In this document: positions 26,068-34,144 of the stretch, piece by piece
Position numbering within the stretch: position 1 is the stretch's first letter
Layout: every line of letters begins with the position of its first letter
Assembly: GCF_018397995.1 (NCBI RefSeq)
Contig: NZ_BBQH01000014.1
Location: 62,001 to 126,000 of the forward strand
Reading direction: 5' to 3'
Length of the DNA stretch: 64,000 nt
From: Rhizomonospora bruguierae
Lineage (GTDB): Bacteria; Actinomycetota; Actinomycetes; Mycobacteriales; Micromonosporaceae
Notes under the pieces: generated by a model
What the model saw: only the letters and a program-made list of their open reading frames with translations
The model's database searches: none
Told to the model about the DNA's origin: nothing
Made by a program: the position numbers and the translations under genes

Positions 26068-27128
26068 TCCGATCTGTCCTCCTGGTTGGCGGCGCCACTG
26101 TCTGTGCCGCGCGCGTGGGCGTCGATCTCGTCCCGGACAAGGCGGGTGGCGTGCACCATGACCTGTAGCTTGGCCGTGGCGATCGGAGTGGGGAGGTGGC
26201 GTAGACCGCAGTCGGGATTCACCTGGATTCGTTCCGGTGGCAGCAGTCGCAGGGCGCGGCGGAGCCGCGCGACGATCAGGTCGACCGGTTCCACCCGGGT
26301 GTTCTTCACGTCGATGACACCCAGCCCGATCGTCCGGTCCCAGCCGGCCCGGGTGACGAGGTCGAGGTCGTCGTAGCCCTTCCGGGCGAACTCGAGCGCC
26401 AGCACGTCGACCTCGGCCTTGTGCACGGCCGGGAACAGGAAGTCGTAGTGGCCCTCCCAGGACGGCCGCGCGTACCGGTTGCCGTAGCACACGTGCAGGC
26501 TCCACTGGGCGTTCACGCCCGCGGTCACGATGTTGACGGCCTCGACGGCGAGCGCGGCCTCGTCGGGGTACCCGGCCAGAAACGGCTCGTCGATCTGCAG
26601 GATGGTGGCCCCGGCGGCTGCCAGGGCGTGCATCTCGGCATTGAGCAGCCGCGCGATGGCCCGGACCAGGTCGGCCGGCTGGCGGTAACCGTGGTTGTGG
26701 ATGCGGCGGGAGAGCGAGAACGGTCCGGTGAAGGAGAACTTCGCGGGCCGGTCCGTATGCGCCGAGGCGAAGGCGTAGTCACGCGCGAGGCCGAGTTCGG
26801 GCGGGTCGTCCTCGGGCAGCGCCGCGTCGACGTACGCGTCGAAGTAGTCGTAGGCGGAGTCCTTTGTGGTCGGAGCGATCCGTACGCCGGGCAGCCGGGC
26901 CAACACGTAGTCGATGTCGTTGTCCCGGCGCAGCTCGCCGTCGCTGACGATGTCGATACCGGCGAGCTCCTGGTCCTTGAGCGCCGCCTTCACGCACACG
27001 TCGTGGATGGAGCCCAACTGGACGGAGCTGATCCGCCCGCGGTGGTAGTCGGTCCGCGCGCGTTCGAGCCAGTCGGGCACGGAGTAGGAGCCGATGACGG
27101 TGGTGGGTAGGAGCGCGGGAGTGGTCAT
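26064..27128 (-). CDS. Single-domain MetE-like methyltransferase (second copy, core-MetE type)
   Basis: 354 residues, again only the catalytic barrel. [13 protein letters not shown] and [12 protein letters not shown] are typical N-terminal MetE-barrel segments. QIDEPF and LEFAR give acidic residues. Zn ligands are His212 and Cys214 (LHVCYGN) and Cys307 (NPDCGL). It is shorter than and only distantly like the copy at 19142. Lying directly before metK with an ATGA overlap, it could make methionine for AdoMet synthesis or move a methyl group between a substrate, homocysteine and folate. Stand-alone core-MetE proteins in archaea use methylcobalamin; whether this one does is unknown. Confidence 0.84.
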   Translation of the reverse strand: MTTPALLPTTVIGSYSVPDWLERARTDYHRGRISSVQLGSIHDVCVKAALKDQELAGIDIVSDGELRRDNDIDYVLARLPGVRIAPTTKDSAYDYFDAYVDAALPEDDPPELGLARDYAFASAHTDRPAKFSFTGPFSLSRRIHNHGYRQPADLVRAIARLLNAEMHALAAAGATILQIDEPFLAGYPDEAALAVEAVNIVTAGVNAQWSLHVCYGNRYARPSWEGHYDFLFPAVHKAEVDVLALEFARKGYDDLDLVTRAGWDRTIGLGVIDVKNTRVEPVDLIVARLRRALRLLPPERIQVNPDCGLRHLPTPIATAKLQVMVHATRLVRDEIDAHARGTDSGAANQEDRSE

Positions 27129-27130
27129 GA

Positions 27131-28618
27131 TCAGTCCCTGGCCCGCGCGGTCAGCGTCACGATGTTGGTGCCGGATCGATGCCGGAACGGCTGGTAGGTC
27201 ACGTCAAAACCGTTGCGCCGGCCGATGGCGGTGAGCAACGGACCGTTGACCCAGTTGACCACCGATCCCTCGTACTTGCCGGGGCCCCGGTACAAACGGC
27301 GGTATGCATCCACGTCGGTGACGAAGAGGTCATGCGCCACCAGCGTGCCGTACGGGTGCAGCAGGCGCAGCGTGTCCGCGAAGCTTGCCACGGCCCCGTT
27401 GCTCACGTGCATCCTGATGTCCTCACCGGACTCGAGCAGCGGGCGCAGCGCCTCACCGCTGACGCCGGGGGCCACCTCATACGGGTCCAGCCCGTGCAGC
27501 GGCGCGTACCGTTCGGCCAGCCGCAGGCCGTTCCACACGGCTTGCCAGAAGTGCATGACGTCGTCGGGGCCACCGAAGACGTCCGGGGCGACCTCGGCCA
27601 TCAGCTCGGGTCCGAGCTTGAGCAACTGTGCGATCAGGCGGGCCAACCCATCGGCTGAGACGCCGAGCGCGCCGGTGAGTTCCGCCGCCGTGGCGGCCGG
27701 CAGGTAGGCCCGCGACTGCACGACATAGGCGGAACCTCCGATGCGGGCGACCTCGTCGCTGGGCAGGTTGTCGTAGACGTTGGAGACGTAGACCAGGAAG
27801 ACCTTGAAGTTCAGGAAGGCCAGGGCCACGCCCGGCCGGGTGGCGTCGAGCACGACCGCGGAAACGTGTCCGCTGTGGTCGTTGACCGTGGTGCGTGCCA
27901 TCTCCAGCACGTGCGGCGAGTAGTCGCAGAGCAGGTAGTGCAGCCGGTGGTAGTAACCGCCGCCGCGAGCATGATCGAGGGCGCGGAACTCGTCGAGCCA
28001 CACCTTCGCCTGGTGGCCGTTGCCGACGCCGAGCTCGACGACATACAGCTCCTCGGGCAGCGCGTTGCGGGCGGCGAGCGCGTCCCAGACGGCGAACAGG
28101 TCCGTGATCATCTCGCGGGCGGCGGCGACGTTGCGGGCATCGCTCTCGCCGCCCGGCAGCGCCTGTTCATAGAGGCGGCCGGTCGCCTTCTCCCACAGCT
28201 CCAGCGCCCGCCAGTACAGCGCGTTGAAGCCCCATAGACAGCTCTGGCTGGTCGGCCCCCATGGTTCGAGGTAGAGGTCCGCGGTCGCCGCGTCGGGGGT
28301 GTCGCGGTGCCGGGCGAGAACCGCATCCGCCAGCGATCGGCACTGAGCGGGCCCGATCGCGGCGGCTTGGCGCAGGTCCAGCGCGATCTCGAGCCGGTCG
28401 CCGGAGCCGTGCCGCTCATCGCCCAGAATGGTGCGCAGGTCGATCGGGGTGCGGAAGTTGGCCCGGTACTGCACCCAGTCGCAGACCACCCGGACGGTGC
28501 CGAGGTCCAGGTCAGTGCCGGCGAGGGCGTCGAGTACCGGACCAAGAACCGCCCTGGTGTCGATGGGTTGCTTACCGCGCAAGCGGTTGGTCGGTCGCAG
28601 GTCAATGAGCACCGTCAC
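27131..28618 (-). CDS. SAM-dependent methyltransferase of unknown substrate
   Basis: 495 residues. A central Rossmann-type region has motif I in LYVVELGVGNGHQAKVWLDEF, then HYLLCDYSPHVLEMA and VSAVVLDATRPG, consistent with a class I AdoMet methyltransferase related in pattern to MidA/DUF185-type proteins. The roughly 170-residue N-terminal part (YLEPWGPTSQSCLWGFNALYWRALELWE) is not recognised. It is embedded between metF and the core-MetE gene, so it is the most obvious AdoMet user of the cycle. The start is GTG 28618 with GAAAGGGG upstream; it overlaps metF by 17 nt. Acceptor and direction are unknown. Confidence 0.75.
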   Translation of the reverse strand: MTVLIDLRPTNRLRGKQPIDTRAVLGPVLDALAGTDLDLGTVRVVCDWVQYRANFRTPIDLRTILGDERHGSGDRLEIALDLRQAAAIGPAQCRSLADAVLARHRDTPDAATADLYLEPWGPTSQSCLWGFNALYWRALELWEKATGRLYEQALPGGESDARNVAAAREMITDLFAVWDALAARNALPEELYVVELGVGNGHQAKVWLDEFRALDHARGGGYYHRLHYLLCDYSPHVLEMARTTVNDHSGHVSAVVLDATRPGVALAFLNFKVFLVYVSNVYDNLPSDEVARIGGSAYVVQSRAYLPAATAAELTGALGVSADGLARLIAQLLKLGPELMAEVAPDVFGGPDDVMHFWQAVWNGLRLAERYAPLHGLDPYEVAPGVSGEALRPLLESGEDIRMHVSNGAVASFADTLRLLHPYGTLVAHDLFVTDVDAYRRLYRGPGKYEGSVVNWVNGPLLTAIGRRNGFDVTYQPFRHRSGTNIVTLTARARD

Positions 28619-29552
28619 CGCCCCTTTCGCTGCTTGGCGTCGACCGGAGGGCGCCGGCCGCGCTGCGTTGTATCAGTTCGGGGATGCCCCGTTCGAAGCC
28701 GAAGGCCATGAGGTGGATGCCGGCGACCCCCGGCAGTCCCGCGAGCGCGTCGATGGTCTCAATGCACTGCCGAACCCCCTCCTCGGCGACCCGTTCCGGG
28801 GTCACGCCGCGCAGCCGTTTGGCTATCTCGTCGGGGATGTGGACACCCGGCACGCTGCGTTGCAGGAACTCCAGCGCCCGCAGGGAGCGCACCGGCCCGA
28901 CGCCGGCGAGGATCGCCACCCGGTCGGCGACTCCCAGGTCCCGCACATCGCGGAGAAACCGTTCGAAGGTCGGTACATCGAAGATGAGCTGGGTCTGGAC
29001 GAATTCGGCGCCCGCCGCCACCTTCTTGGCCAGCCGGGCGGCGCGCAGGTCGATGGGCGGGGCGAACGGATTCTCGACCGCACCGACGAGGAACCGCGGT
29101 GGCGGGTCGAGCCGGCGGCCGGAGAGCAGCCGGCCGTCGTCGCGCATGGTGCGGGCCAGCCAGGTGAGCTGGATGCTGTCCAGGTCGAAGACCGCCTTGG
29201 CCTGCGGGTGGTCACCGAAGCGCGGGTGGTCACCGGTGAGCAGCAGGACGTTCGGGATGCCGAGCGTGGCGGCGCCGAGCAGGTCGGACTGTAACGCGAT
29301 CCGGTTGCGGTCACGGCAGGTCAGTTGCATGACGGGCTCGACCCCGGCGCGGAGGGCGATGACGGCTCCGGCCAGGCTGGAGACGGCGACCTTGGCGCTG
29401 GCGTTGTCGATGATGTTCACGGCGTCGACCCAGCCCTTCAACGCCGTGACGCGCGCGGTCAGCCCGTCCGGGTCGGCTCCGTGCGGGAGCCCCACCTCGG
29501 CGGTCACGGCGAACCGGTGGGCTGACAGGGTTGCCCGCAGTCCCTCAGTCAT
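28602..29552 (-). CDS. metF: Methylenetetrahydrofolate reductase (MetF)
   Basis: 316 residues with the MetF barrel: VTAEVGLPHGAD, VNIIDNASAKVAVSS, MQLTCRDRNRIALQSDLLGA, VLLLTGDHPRFGDHP and FVQTQLIFDVPTFERFL. It interconverts methyl-THF and methylene-THF using FAD. The ATG at 29552 overlaps the MetV-like stop by 8 nt, so the two are probably made together. In a catabolic setting the enzyme would oxidise methyl-THF, with folD and purU completing the path to formate. Confidence 0.93.
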   Translation of the reverse strand: MTEGLRATLSAHRFAVTAEVGLPHGADPDGLTARVTALKGWVDAVNIIDNASAKVAVSSLAGAVIALRAGVEPVMQLTCRDRNRIALQSDLLGAATLGIPNVLLLTGDHPRFGDHPQAKAVFDLDSIQLTWLARTMRDDGRLLSGRRLDPPPRFLVGAVENPFAPPIDLRAARLAKKVAAGAEFVQTQLIFDVPTFERFLRDVRDLGVADRVAILAGVGPVRSLRALEFLQRSVPGVHIPDEIAKRLRGVTPERVAEEGVRQCIETIDALAGLPGVAGIHLMAFGFERGIPELIQRSAAGALRSTPSSERGGDGAH

Positions 29553-30120
29553 GGGCCTGGCCGGGCGACGAGAGCACCGGGAGGAGCACGAGCTGGGGGC
29601 GCTGCGGCGCCGGTGCCGTCCACAGGTCGGCATCCCTGCCCTGCCAGTAACCCAGCCAGGAGCTGCTGTCCCACAGCCGGTGGTCGATCGGCCGCTGGAG
29701 CCGGTCAAGGTCCGCGGTATGGCCGGTGGCCTGGGCCCGGCGGGCCGCGGTGACCCAGACACACGGGCGGTCGGGGTAGACCTCGCACTCCCCGCCCGCG
29801 CCCACGCCCCCGCAGGGGCCGTTGCGCAGTTGCTTGGGGCAGGTCATCGGGCACGCGTATCCGGTCGCCGGAAGTGCGCACTGGCCGCACATGCGACAGC
29901 CATAGAGCGCCCACTTGGATCCCCGCTCGGCCGACACGAAGAGGCGCCGCAGCCACCCGCGGCCCTCGATGAGCGCGGCGAGTCGTCGCAGTAGCCGTCG
30001 AGGCGCCACGTAGGGTGCGATCCGGTAGCTGCCGCGGGCCGACAGGCGCGGTGTGGTCGGCCGGGGTCCATCCGTTCTCACGAATTCCTCCAACGGCTCG
30101 GCGACTGTCCGGGTCAGCAT
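29545..30120 (-). CDS. metV: MetV-like Cys-rich MTHFR partner (MTHFR C-terminal-like family)
   Basis: 191 residues. A dense cysteine block, CRMCGQCALPATGYACPMTC followed by PKQLRNGPCGG and ECEVYPDRPCVW, matches MetV, the zinc/Fe-S-type partner of MetF in acetogens and some methylotrophs. It is expected to complex with MetF and shuttle electrons or anchor it to a donor. It is the first clear gene of the seven-gene leftward operon ending with purU. The start is the least certain part: ATG 30120 has a poor ribosome site. A weak promoter (TTGACC at 30234-30239, 18-nt spacer, TGTGGT) lies upstream. Confidence 0.82.
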   Translation of the reverse strand: MLTRTVAEPLEEFVRTDGPRPTTPRLSARGSYRIAPYVAPRRLLRRLAALIEGRGWLRRLFVSAERGSKWALYGCRMCGQCALPATGYACPMTCPKQLRNGPCGGVGAGGECEVYPDRPCVWVTAARRAQATGHTADLDRLQRPIDHRLWDSSSWLGYWQGRDADLWTAPAPQRPQLVLLPVLSSPGQAHD

Positions 30121-30345
30121 CGCAATCGCGCTCGCCGCTTGGCACCGTGCCTGCCGCCAAAGTAGGTGTCGCGATTCTGTGCCGGAGCACATCGGTCGCG
30201 CCTGGACCAACCACAATGGACGGACGGGGCTTGGGTCAATGGCGAGGCGGCGGTGCCGGGTAGAACTCGGTTTCCTCACCGCTCGCGGGCCGCGGCCGCT
30301 GGCGCTCACTCGTGTGAGAGCGACCCACGAGGCTTCAGGCGGCCG

Positions 30346-30627
30346 CTACGCCCCGTCCGGCCGTTGCCGCGACTCCTCCACCACGGTTACGCCCGCGGCG
30401 GCGAGCGCCCGGTCGACGACCGGCACCAGCCGTTCGGAAACGCGCAGATTGGTCATGCGCAGGTGGGCGACGGTCTCCCGAAGGAGGGCGATCTCCCGCT
30501 GCAGTTCCTCGACGGTCGGGTGGTGCGGGCAGGTGGTGGCGCCGCGGGCGGCGGCCGCAATCCGCTCGAGCTCGTCCAGCACGGGAGCCAGTGGGGAGCG
30601 ATCCGGCAGGTCGGCAGACAACGGCAC
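30346..30627 (-). CDS. Small hypothetical protein with coiled coil
   Basis: 93 residues. A CPHHP motif near residue 33 precedes a heptad-rich helix (VEELQREIALLRETVAHLRMTNLRVSERLVPVVDRAL). The starts are GTG 30627 or TTG 30621; the latter is 7 nt after GGAGG and looks better served. I do not recognise a family. It lies between the MetV-led operon and the divergent PucR gene and may be co-transcribed with metV across a 225-nt gap. It could be a small regulator or assembly factor. Confidence 0.5.
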   Translation of the reverse strand: MPLSADLPDRSPLAPVLDELERIAAAARGATTCPHHPTVEELQREIALLRETVAHLRMTNLRVSERLVPVVDRALAAAGVTVVEESRQRPDGA

Positions 30628-30762
30628 ACCTCCGACTCGGCCTGCGATGCCGTGTACCCCGTCAGGCTAGTGCCGGTCCGGTGCCGGCCGGAATGTCGCC
30701 GAACACAAGTCGCGTCCGACCAGCTTGTCCTCTGGCACAGTGCGCGAGGCCGGACCGACTGA

Positions 30763-30809
30763 CTGTATGACTGTCAGACGTTGTGGTCGCCCAGTGGCGG
30801 CGTTACAGT
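30763..30809 (+). promoter_or_regulatory. Promoter and double operator for the PucR gene (leaderless transcript)
   Basis: Two overlapping operator cores, CTGTATGACTG and CTGTCAGACGT (30763-30781), abut a -35 TTGTGG at 30781-30786. A 17-nt spacer leads to TACAGT at 30804-30809, and the PucR ATG begins 7 nt later, where the transcript should start. A bound regulator would cover the -35. The site also lies upstream of the leftward small gene and MetV operon. Confidence 0.65.
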
Positions 30810-30815
30810 CTGGCT

Positions 30816-32114
30816 ATGTCCCCGCCCGACGCGGCCCAGGGCGAGCGGGCCGTGGCGGAGAACCGGACGCTGCGCGCCGTTGTCGCTCTGTACACGCAGC
30901 TGTCCGGCCTGGCCACGCAGGACACCGATGTGCCGGCGGTCATCTCGCTGATCGCCCAACGGCTGGGCGTCGGGGTCGTGGTGCTGGACGCTGACCGCGA
31001 AGTGCACGCCTGCGCCGGACCCTCCGCCGACGCCGCCACCGAGGTCCACAAGCAGATCAAGGAGCTCGATCTCGCCGCCGTCCTCGCCGCGTCCGCGCGG
31101 GCTCGCCGGGCCATCGCACTGCCGGCCGCCGTGGCGGGCGACGTCGCGCTGGTCGTGGCGCCGATTCTCGTCGGCGAGGAGATACCCGCCTATCTCTTCA
31201 CGGGTGCGCGGCCGGACACCGCCGTGGCCGAGGATCTGACCCTCCTGGTGACCGAGCACGCCGCGATGATCTGCGGCATCGTCGTCGGGCGCCAGCGCCT
31301 GGTGGCCTCGGCCGTGGGGAGTGCCCGGCTGGACCTGGTCGAGGCCCTGCTGCTGGCGCGGGACCGGACGGAGTTCGAGCTGCACAACTGGGCGCGCCAC
31401 CTCGGTATCGATGGCAGTCGACCGCATGTGGTGATGACCGCGGTGCTGGAGTCGGCGAAGGACGCGACCGCGGCGACCCGCGCACAGGTGGGGACGTATG
31501 TCGAACGGTTTCTGGCGGCCCGGCTGGACGGCGCCATCGTGGCCCGCCGGGAGGCCGAGGTGGTCGCGATCGTGGCGATCGATGGCGCGGAGGCATCGGC
31601 CGTGGACCGGTTGATGGCGCTGGGGCGGTCGTGTCGCTCCGGTGCGCTGGACCGCTATCCCGGCGTCGGGATCAGCGTCGGAGTCGGGGCACCGTGCCGG
31701 GGCACCGCGGACTTCGCCCGCTCGTACGCCGAGGCCCGGCTCGCGGTGGACACGACGATCCGCATGACCGGCCTCGGCGGCGTCGTGGCCTTCCGTGACC
31801 TCGGCATCCAGCGGCTGCTGTCCCGGGTGACCGACGTGGCCGACCTGCGTGCGTTCGTGACCGATATCTTCGGCGGGCTGCTCGCCCATGAGCGCGGCAA
31901 CTCGACCGAGTACCTGAAGACGATGGCCATCTACTTCTTGGAGAACAACAGTCCCAAGCGGACGGCCGTGTTGATGCATCTGCACCCCAACACGGTCACG
32001 TACCGCATCCGGCGGGTGGAGGAGATCACCGGGCTGCGTCTCTCCTCCTACCGGGACCGCCTGATGATCCAGGTCGCCTTGGAGATCGTCAACGGGTTGG
32101 GTGGCCTGCCGTGA
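30816..32114 (+). CDS. PucR/CdaR-family transcriptional regulator
   Basis: 432 residues. The C-terminal helix-turn-helix NNSPKRTAVLMHLHPNTVTYRIRRVEEITGL is the standard PucR motif. The middle (GVGISVGVGAPCRGTADFARSYAEARLAVD) matches the GGDEF-like domain of the family, and the N-terminal third resembles a GAF-like sensor. Such proteins usually activate catabolic operons on sensing the substrate. The start at 30816 is chosen because the -10 ends 7 nt before it. The gene overlaps the homocysteine methyltransferase-MetF gene by GTGA. Confidence 0.9.
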   Translation: MSPPDAAQGERAVAENRTLRAVVALYTQLSGLATQDTDVPAVISLIAQRLGVGVVVLDADREVHACAGPSADAATEVHKQIKELDLAAVLAASARARRAIALPAAVAGDVALVVAPILVGEEIPAYLFTGARPDTAVAEDLTLLVTEHAAMICGIVVGRQRLVASAVGSARLDLVEALLLARDRTEFELHNWARHLGIDGSRPHVVMTAVLESAKDATAATRAQVGTYVERFLAARLDGAIVARREAEVVAIVAIDGAEASAVDRLMALGRSCRSGALDRYPGVGISVGVGAPCRGTADFARSYAEARLAVDTTIRMTGLGGVVAFRDLGIQRLLSRVTDVADLRAFVTDIFGGLLAHERGNSTEYLKTMAIYFLENNSPKRTAVLMHLHPNTVTYRIRRVEEITGLRLSSYRDRLMIQVALEIVNGLGGLP

Positions 32115-33976
32115 GGACCATCGCGCGGCTCCTCGGCCAGCGGACGCTGGTCTGCGACGGGGCGATGGGTACCGTGCTGCATGCCGCCGGCAACTCGCTC
32201 GACCAGGCGCTCGTCGCGCTCAACCTGTCCGATCCGGGCCTCGTGCGCTCCGTGCACGACAGCTACGTCGAGGCCGGCGTCGATATCCTTCAGACCAATA
32301 CGTTCGGCGGCTCCCGGCTTCGGCTCGCGAACCACGGCTACTCCGATGCGGTGGCCGACATCAACCGGGCCGGCGTGGCGATCGCGCGGGCCGCGGCCGA
32401 TGCCGCCGGCCGGCAGGTCTTCGTCGCCGGCTCGGTCTCACCCGCGGTGACGGTGCGGCAACGCGCCAAGACCACCGCCACCGAACGCCGTGCCGCGCTG
32501 CGAAGCCAGATCGGTGTGCTCGCGGGCGCGGGCGTGGACCTGATCGCGCTGGAGACGTTCGGGTACCTCGATGAGCTTGTCGAGGCGATCGAGGTCGCGA
32601 CCGAGGTGACCGACCTGCCACTGGTCGCGCAGGCGACGTTCTCGACGGACGGGCTGACCCTCAGCGGCCATGGGCCGGAGGAGATCGCGGCGACCGTCGT
32701 CGAAGCCGCGGGGGACCGGCTCCTCGCTCTCGGGGTCAACTGCACGCTCGGCCCGCAGGGGTCGTTGTCCGTGCTGGAACGGCTTGCTGAGCACGCAGCC
32801 GTACCCTTGTCGGTCCAGCCGAACGCCGGGCTGCCGCGCCGGGTCGCTTCCTCCCGGTTCGAGTACGAGGTGGACGTCGACTACTTCGCCCGGTACGCGA
32901 AGCGGATGGTGGCCGCAGGTGCGGCCATCGTGGGCGGCTGCTGCGGTACGACGCCCGAGCACATCCGTGCGGTGGCCGCCGCCGTTTCGGCGGTGGTGGC
33001 GGAGCCGGCGGGCCGCCTGGTGACCCGGGCGCGGCGGCGGTCCGCCCCGGAGGTCCGGCCACCCATCGGGCTGTTCGGCGACTCCGGGTTCGTGGTCGGG
33101 GGCCACCTGTCGTTGACGGATGGGGATGACGCCGATCCCGCGCGGCGACTGGCCGACCTCGCGCGGCGGGCGAGCGACGTCCGCCGGGCGGGGGTCAACG
33201 TCCTGTCGGTCCGGACCGAACCGGGAGCGCGGGCGCGGATCAGTGCGGTGAGCGCCGCCACCCAGTTCCAGCAGCAGGAAGGCATCCCGGTTCTCACCAG
33301 CGTCTCCACGGTTGGGAAGACCATCATGGCCCTGCAGGCGAACCTGTTGGGGGCGCATGCCCGCGGGGTCCATCGCATCATCTGCGAGAGCGGCAGCCCG
33401 GCGCTGGTGGGGGACTACCCCAACGCCGATGGTCGGTGGGAGGTCGACTCCGTGGGGCTGGTGGAGCTGCTCGTGGGGCTCAACGCCGGAGTCGACCACA
33501 ACGGCCTGCGGCTGGCCGGGCGCACGTCGTTCGAGATCGGTGCGTGGGTCAACTCCGGAGCGCGGGACCTCGAAGCCGAGCTGCGTCGCACGCGCGCCAA
33601 GGTCGAGGCCGGCGTCCATTTCCTGGTCACCAGGCCGATCTACGAGGTCGACGGGCTGGAGCGGCTGGCCGCCGCGGTGGACGGCCGGGTGCCCGTGCTC
33701 GTCAGCCTCCACGCGCTCCGCGGCTTCGAGGAGGCGGAGTTCCTCCGGCACGAGGTGCCGGACGTCGCCATGCCGGACGCCATCCTGTCCATCCTTGAGC
33801 ACTCGGGCGCCGCGGCACGCCGGGTCGGTGTCGAGCTGGCGGTCGAGCTGGCCGAGCGGGCCCGTGGACTGGTCCAGGGCGTCCTCGTCGACGTCGACGA
33901 CGACACGGTCGCCCTGTCCGAGGTGCTGCGGCTGGTGCGGCCCAAGGTGTTGTCCCACCGGGGTTCGGCTCCCTGA
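32111..33976 (+). CDS. Homocysteine S-methyltransferase - MTHFR fusion (YitJ-like)
   Basis: 621 residues. Residues 1-295 form a homocysteine S-methyltransferase domain: CDGAMGTVLHAAG, DILQTNTFGGSRLRL, GVNCTLGP and GGCCGTTPEHI supply the three Zn cysteines. Residues about 330-621 resemble MetF (VNVLSVRTEPG, GVHRIICESGSPALVGDYP, VEAGVHFLVTRPIYEVDGLERL), though more diverged than the stand-alone MetF. Fused proteins of this order, as in Bacillus YitJ, are annotated as bifunctional. It could pass methyl groups between a donor, homocysteine and folate. The GTG start overlaps the PucR stop. Confidence 0.9.
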   Translation: MRTIARLLGQRTLVCDGAMGTVLHAAGNSLDQALVALNLSDPGLVRSVHDSYVEAGVDILQTNTFGGSRLRLANHGYSDAVADINRAGVAIARAAADAAGRQVFVAGSVSPAVTVRQRAKTTATERRAALRSQIGVLAGAGVDLIALETFGYLDELVEAIEVATEVTDLPLVAQATFSTDGLTLSGHGPEEIAATVVEAAGDRLLALGVNCTLGPQGSLSVLERLAEHAAVPLSVQPNAGLPRRVASSRFEYEVDVDYFARYAKRMVAAGAAIVGGCCGTTPEHIRAVAAAVSAVVAEPAGRLVTRARRRSAPEVRPPIGLFGDSGFVVGGHLSLTDGDDADPARRLADLARRASDVRRAGVNVLSVRTEPGARARISAVSAATQFQQQEGIPVLTSVSTVGKTIMALQANLLGAHARGVHRIICESGSPALVGDYPNADGRWEVDSVGLVELLVGLNAGVDHNGLRLAGRTSFEIGAWVNSGARDLEAELRRTRAKVEAGVHFLVTRPIYEVDGLERLAAAVDGRVPVLVSLHALRGFEEAEFLRHEVPDVAMPDAILSILEHSGAAARRVGVELAVELAERARGLVQGVLVDVDDDTVALSEVLRLVRPKVLSHRGSAP

Positions 33977-34025
33977 GGCGCCGGTCGAACCGGCCGCAGT
34001 CCATTTCGGAGCCGCTACAGAATGA

Positions 34026-34054
34026 TTGACTGTCTGACAACTTGGGTCTAGATT
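34026..34054 (+). promoter_or_regulatory. Promoter of the liv operon with operator in the spacer
   Basis: TTGACT (34026-34031), a 17-nt spacer and TAGATT (34049-34054) form a good promoter. The operator CTGTCTGACAA overlaps the end of the -35 and the start of the spacer, the classic place for repression. Transcription should begin near 34061, about 84 nt before the LivK-like start. Confidence 0.8.
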
Positions 34055-34144
34055 TCCCGACATCCCGTCCGGGTACCGCCGCTGCCGATCCGGGATGCGG
34101 CGGCCGCTCCACTCCCGTATCGCCGTGGAAATGAGGTAGGGGCC

